From Chitinophaga rhizosphaerae (GTDB lineage Bacteria > Bacteroidota > Bacteroidia > Chitinophagales > Chitinophagaceae): 64,000 nt of DNA. This document shows positions 63,455 to 64,000 of this stretch, in pieces; the stretch's first letter is position 1, and the number at the start of each line of letters is the position of its first letter. Location of the stretch: positions 186,001 through 250,000 of the forward strand of contig NZ_RXLO01000001.1 in the NCBI RefSeq assembly GCF_003958645.1, written 5' to 3'. The notes under the pieces were generated by a model, which was not told where the DNA came from, did no database searches, and saw only the letters and a program-made list of their open reading frames with translations. The position numbers and the translations under genes were made by a program.

Positions 63455-64000
63455 CACTGGTGGCTTACCTGCAATCCCGTTACGCAGCATCGACAGCCGA
63501 GGCCTACGGGCGGGAGATCGCCGCTTACCTGTCGGGCTATCCCGGTGCCGCCACGGCGGGTTATGGGGATGTGGTGCAGTGGCTGGGCGTGTTGCGAAGC
63601 CGTTACAGCAACGCCTCAACGCTGAACGGGATGCTATGTGCTGTAAAGGCTTATTACGGCTGGCTGGTGGCCAGCGGTGCGCGCACGGACAACCCGGCAA
63701 AAAGGATCCGTTTGCGGGATATGCGCAGTCGGGACATCCAGTTGCAGGACCTGCTATCGCCTGCGGAGCTGGAAGCGTTATTGCCGGCAAACGGCCAAAA
63801 GGGGCGCTATACGGCGCTGGATTATCGCGACCGGGTACTCGTAGGTCTTTTGGTGTACCAGGCCTTAAAGCCCGCTGAAATCGCCGCGCTGCGCGTAACG
63901 GACATCGACCTGGAGAACGGGATGGTCAGCACTGCCGGCACGGTATCGACCAACGGTCGGGTGCTTGCCCTACAGGCCTCGCAGGTGTTGTTGCTCTACG
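63451..64000 (+). CDS. second tyrosine recombinase (3' truncated by window end)
   Basis: Begins at ATG 63451 overlapping the previous stop; 183 codons are visible and the frame stays open to the window edge. The N-terminal core-binding domain (YAASTAEAYGREIAAYLSGY) and the start of the catalytic domain are seen. The first catalytic region reads YQALKPAEIAALRVTDIDLE, with Lys (residue 140) in place of the conserved Arg of the GLR-x-x-E motif. The rest of the active site is outside the window, so it is not known whether the protein is catalytic or a helper for the first recombinase. Confidence 0.85.
   Translation, partial: MTLVAYLQSRYAASTAEAYGREIAAYLSGYPGAATAGYGDVVQWLGVLRSRYSNASTLNGMLCAVKAYYGWLVASGARTDNPAKRIRLRDMRSRDIQLQDLLSPAELEALLPANGQKGRYTALDYRDRVLVGLLVYQALKPAEIAALRVTDIDLENGMVSTAGTVSTNGRVLALQASQVLLLY

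Larger units (their letters stand above)
59220..64000. mobile_element. integrative-element-like module, incomplete in window
   Basis: XRE repressor, divergent CHC2/Toprim/AAA primase-helicase, and at least two overlapping tyrosine recombinases. These are functions of an element that regulates, replicates or resolves, and recombines its own DNA. No attachment sites or terminal repeats were found, and the right end lies outside the window. It could also be a resident module next to, and helping exchange, the RHS tip. Confidence 0.5.

Overview
This window is a GC-rich Bacteroidota chromosome segment, most likely from a Chitinophaga-like member of the Chitinophagaceae. The evidence is the repeated -7 element TAnnTTTG with a TTG about 20 bases upstream, an OMP_b-brl_3 type outer membrane protein, the Bacteroidota style of very large RHS/YD proteins, and lipoproteins and barrels typical of that phylum. 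No rRNA, tRNA or CRISPR array was seen. Assignments rest on motif reading only; no database search was possible.

Region by region. 1-2407: 3' part of a UvrA2-type ABC ATPase that lacks the UvrB-binding insert. 2606-8822: a small secreted protein, then a drug-efflux pair made of an adaptor lipoprotein and one 1514-residue protein that joins an RND pump to its outer-membrane channel. 8883-9760 (minus): a lipoprotein and a small membrane protein. 9815-13168 (minus): a three-gene redox-signalling operon of a cyclic-nucleotide-domain histidine kinase, a response-regulator/flavin-oxidoreductase fusion and a UBP-type zinc finger. 13261-15859 (minus): an NtrY/NtrC-like two-component system. 15924-18279: a GlxA/AraC regulator divergent from two VOC proteins and a DoxX-like protein. 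18375-24150 (minus): a five-gene MacAB-TolC-like exporter with a possible sigma-54 promoter that the nearby NtrC-like activator could use. 24529-26198: three unrecognised or membrane proteins. 26288-31917: a probable bifunctional glucosylglycerol-phosphate synthase/phosphatase, a long-chain acyl-CoA ligase, a GNAT and a DUF1349 protein. 32010-36912: a TonB-receptor-like barrel, a fatty acid desaturase and small orphans. 36913-37605 is a gene-poor gap with one decayed reading frame.

37787-59156 is the most striking region: seven tightly packed genes, several overlapping, behind a good Bacteroidota promoter. They encode an outer-membrane-like protein, two small exported proteins, a 2430-residue YD/PA14 protein, another exported protein, and a 3012-residue RHS protein ending in a variable tip, followed by a 79-residue two-TM protein. 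From about 57,880 the DNA becomes visibly AT-richer, right inside the conserved RHS core. This is what is expected of an exchanged toxin tip with its immunity gene. The whole looks like a complete surface-assembly and toxin-delivery locus.

59220-64000 is the start of an integrative-element-like module. A XRE repressor diverges from a CHC2/Toprim/AAA primase-helicase, with a perfect inverted repeat over the primase -7 box, and the primase is followed by two overlapping tyrosine recombinases. The second recombinase has Lys where the first catalytic Arg is expected and runs off the window end.
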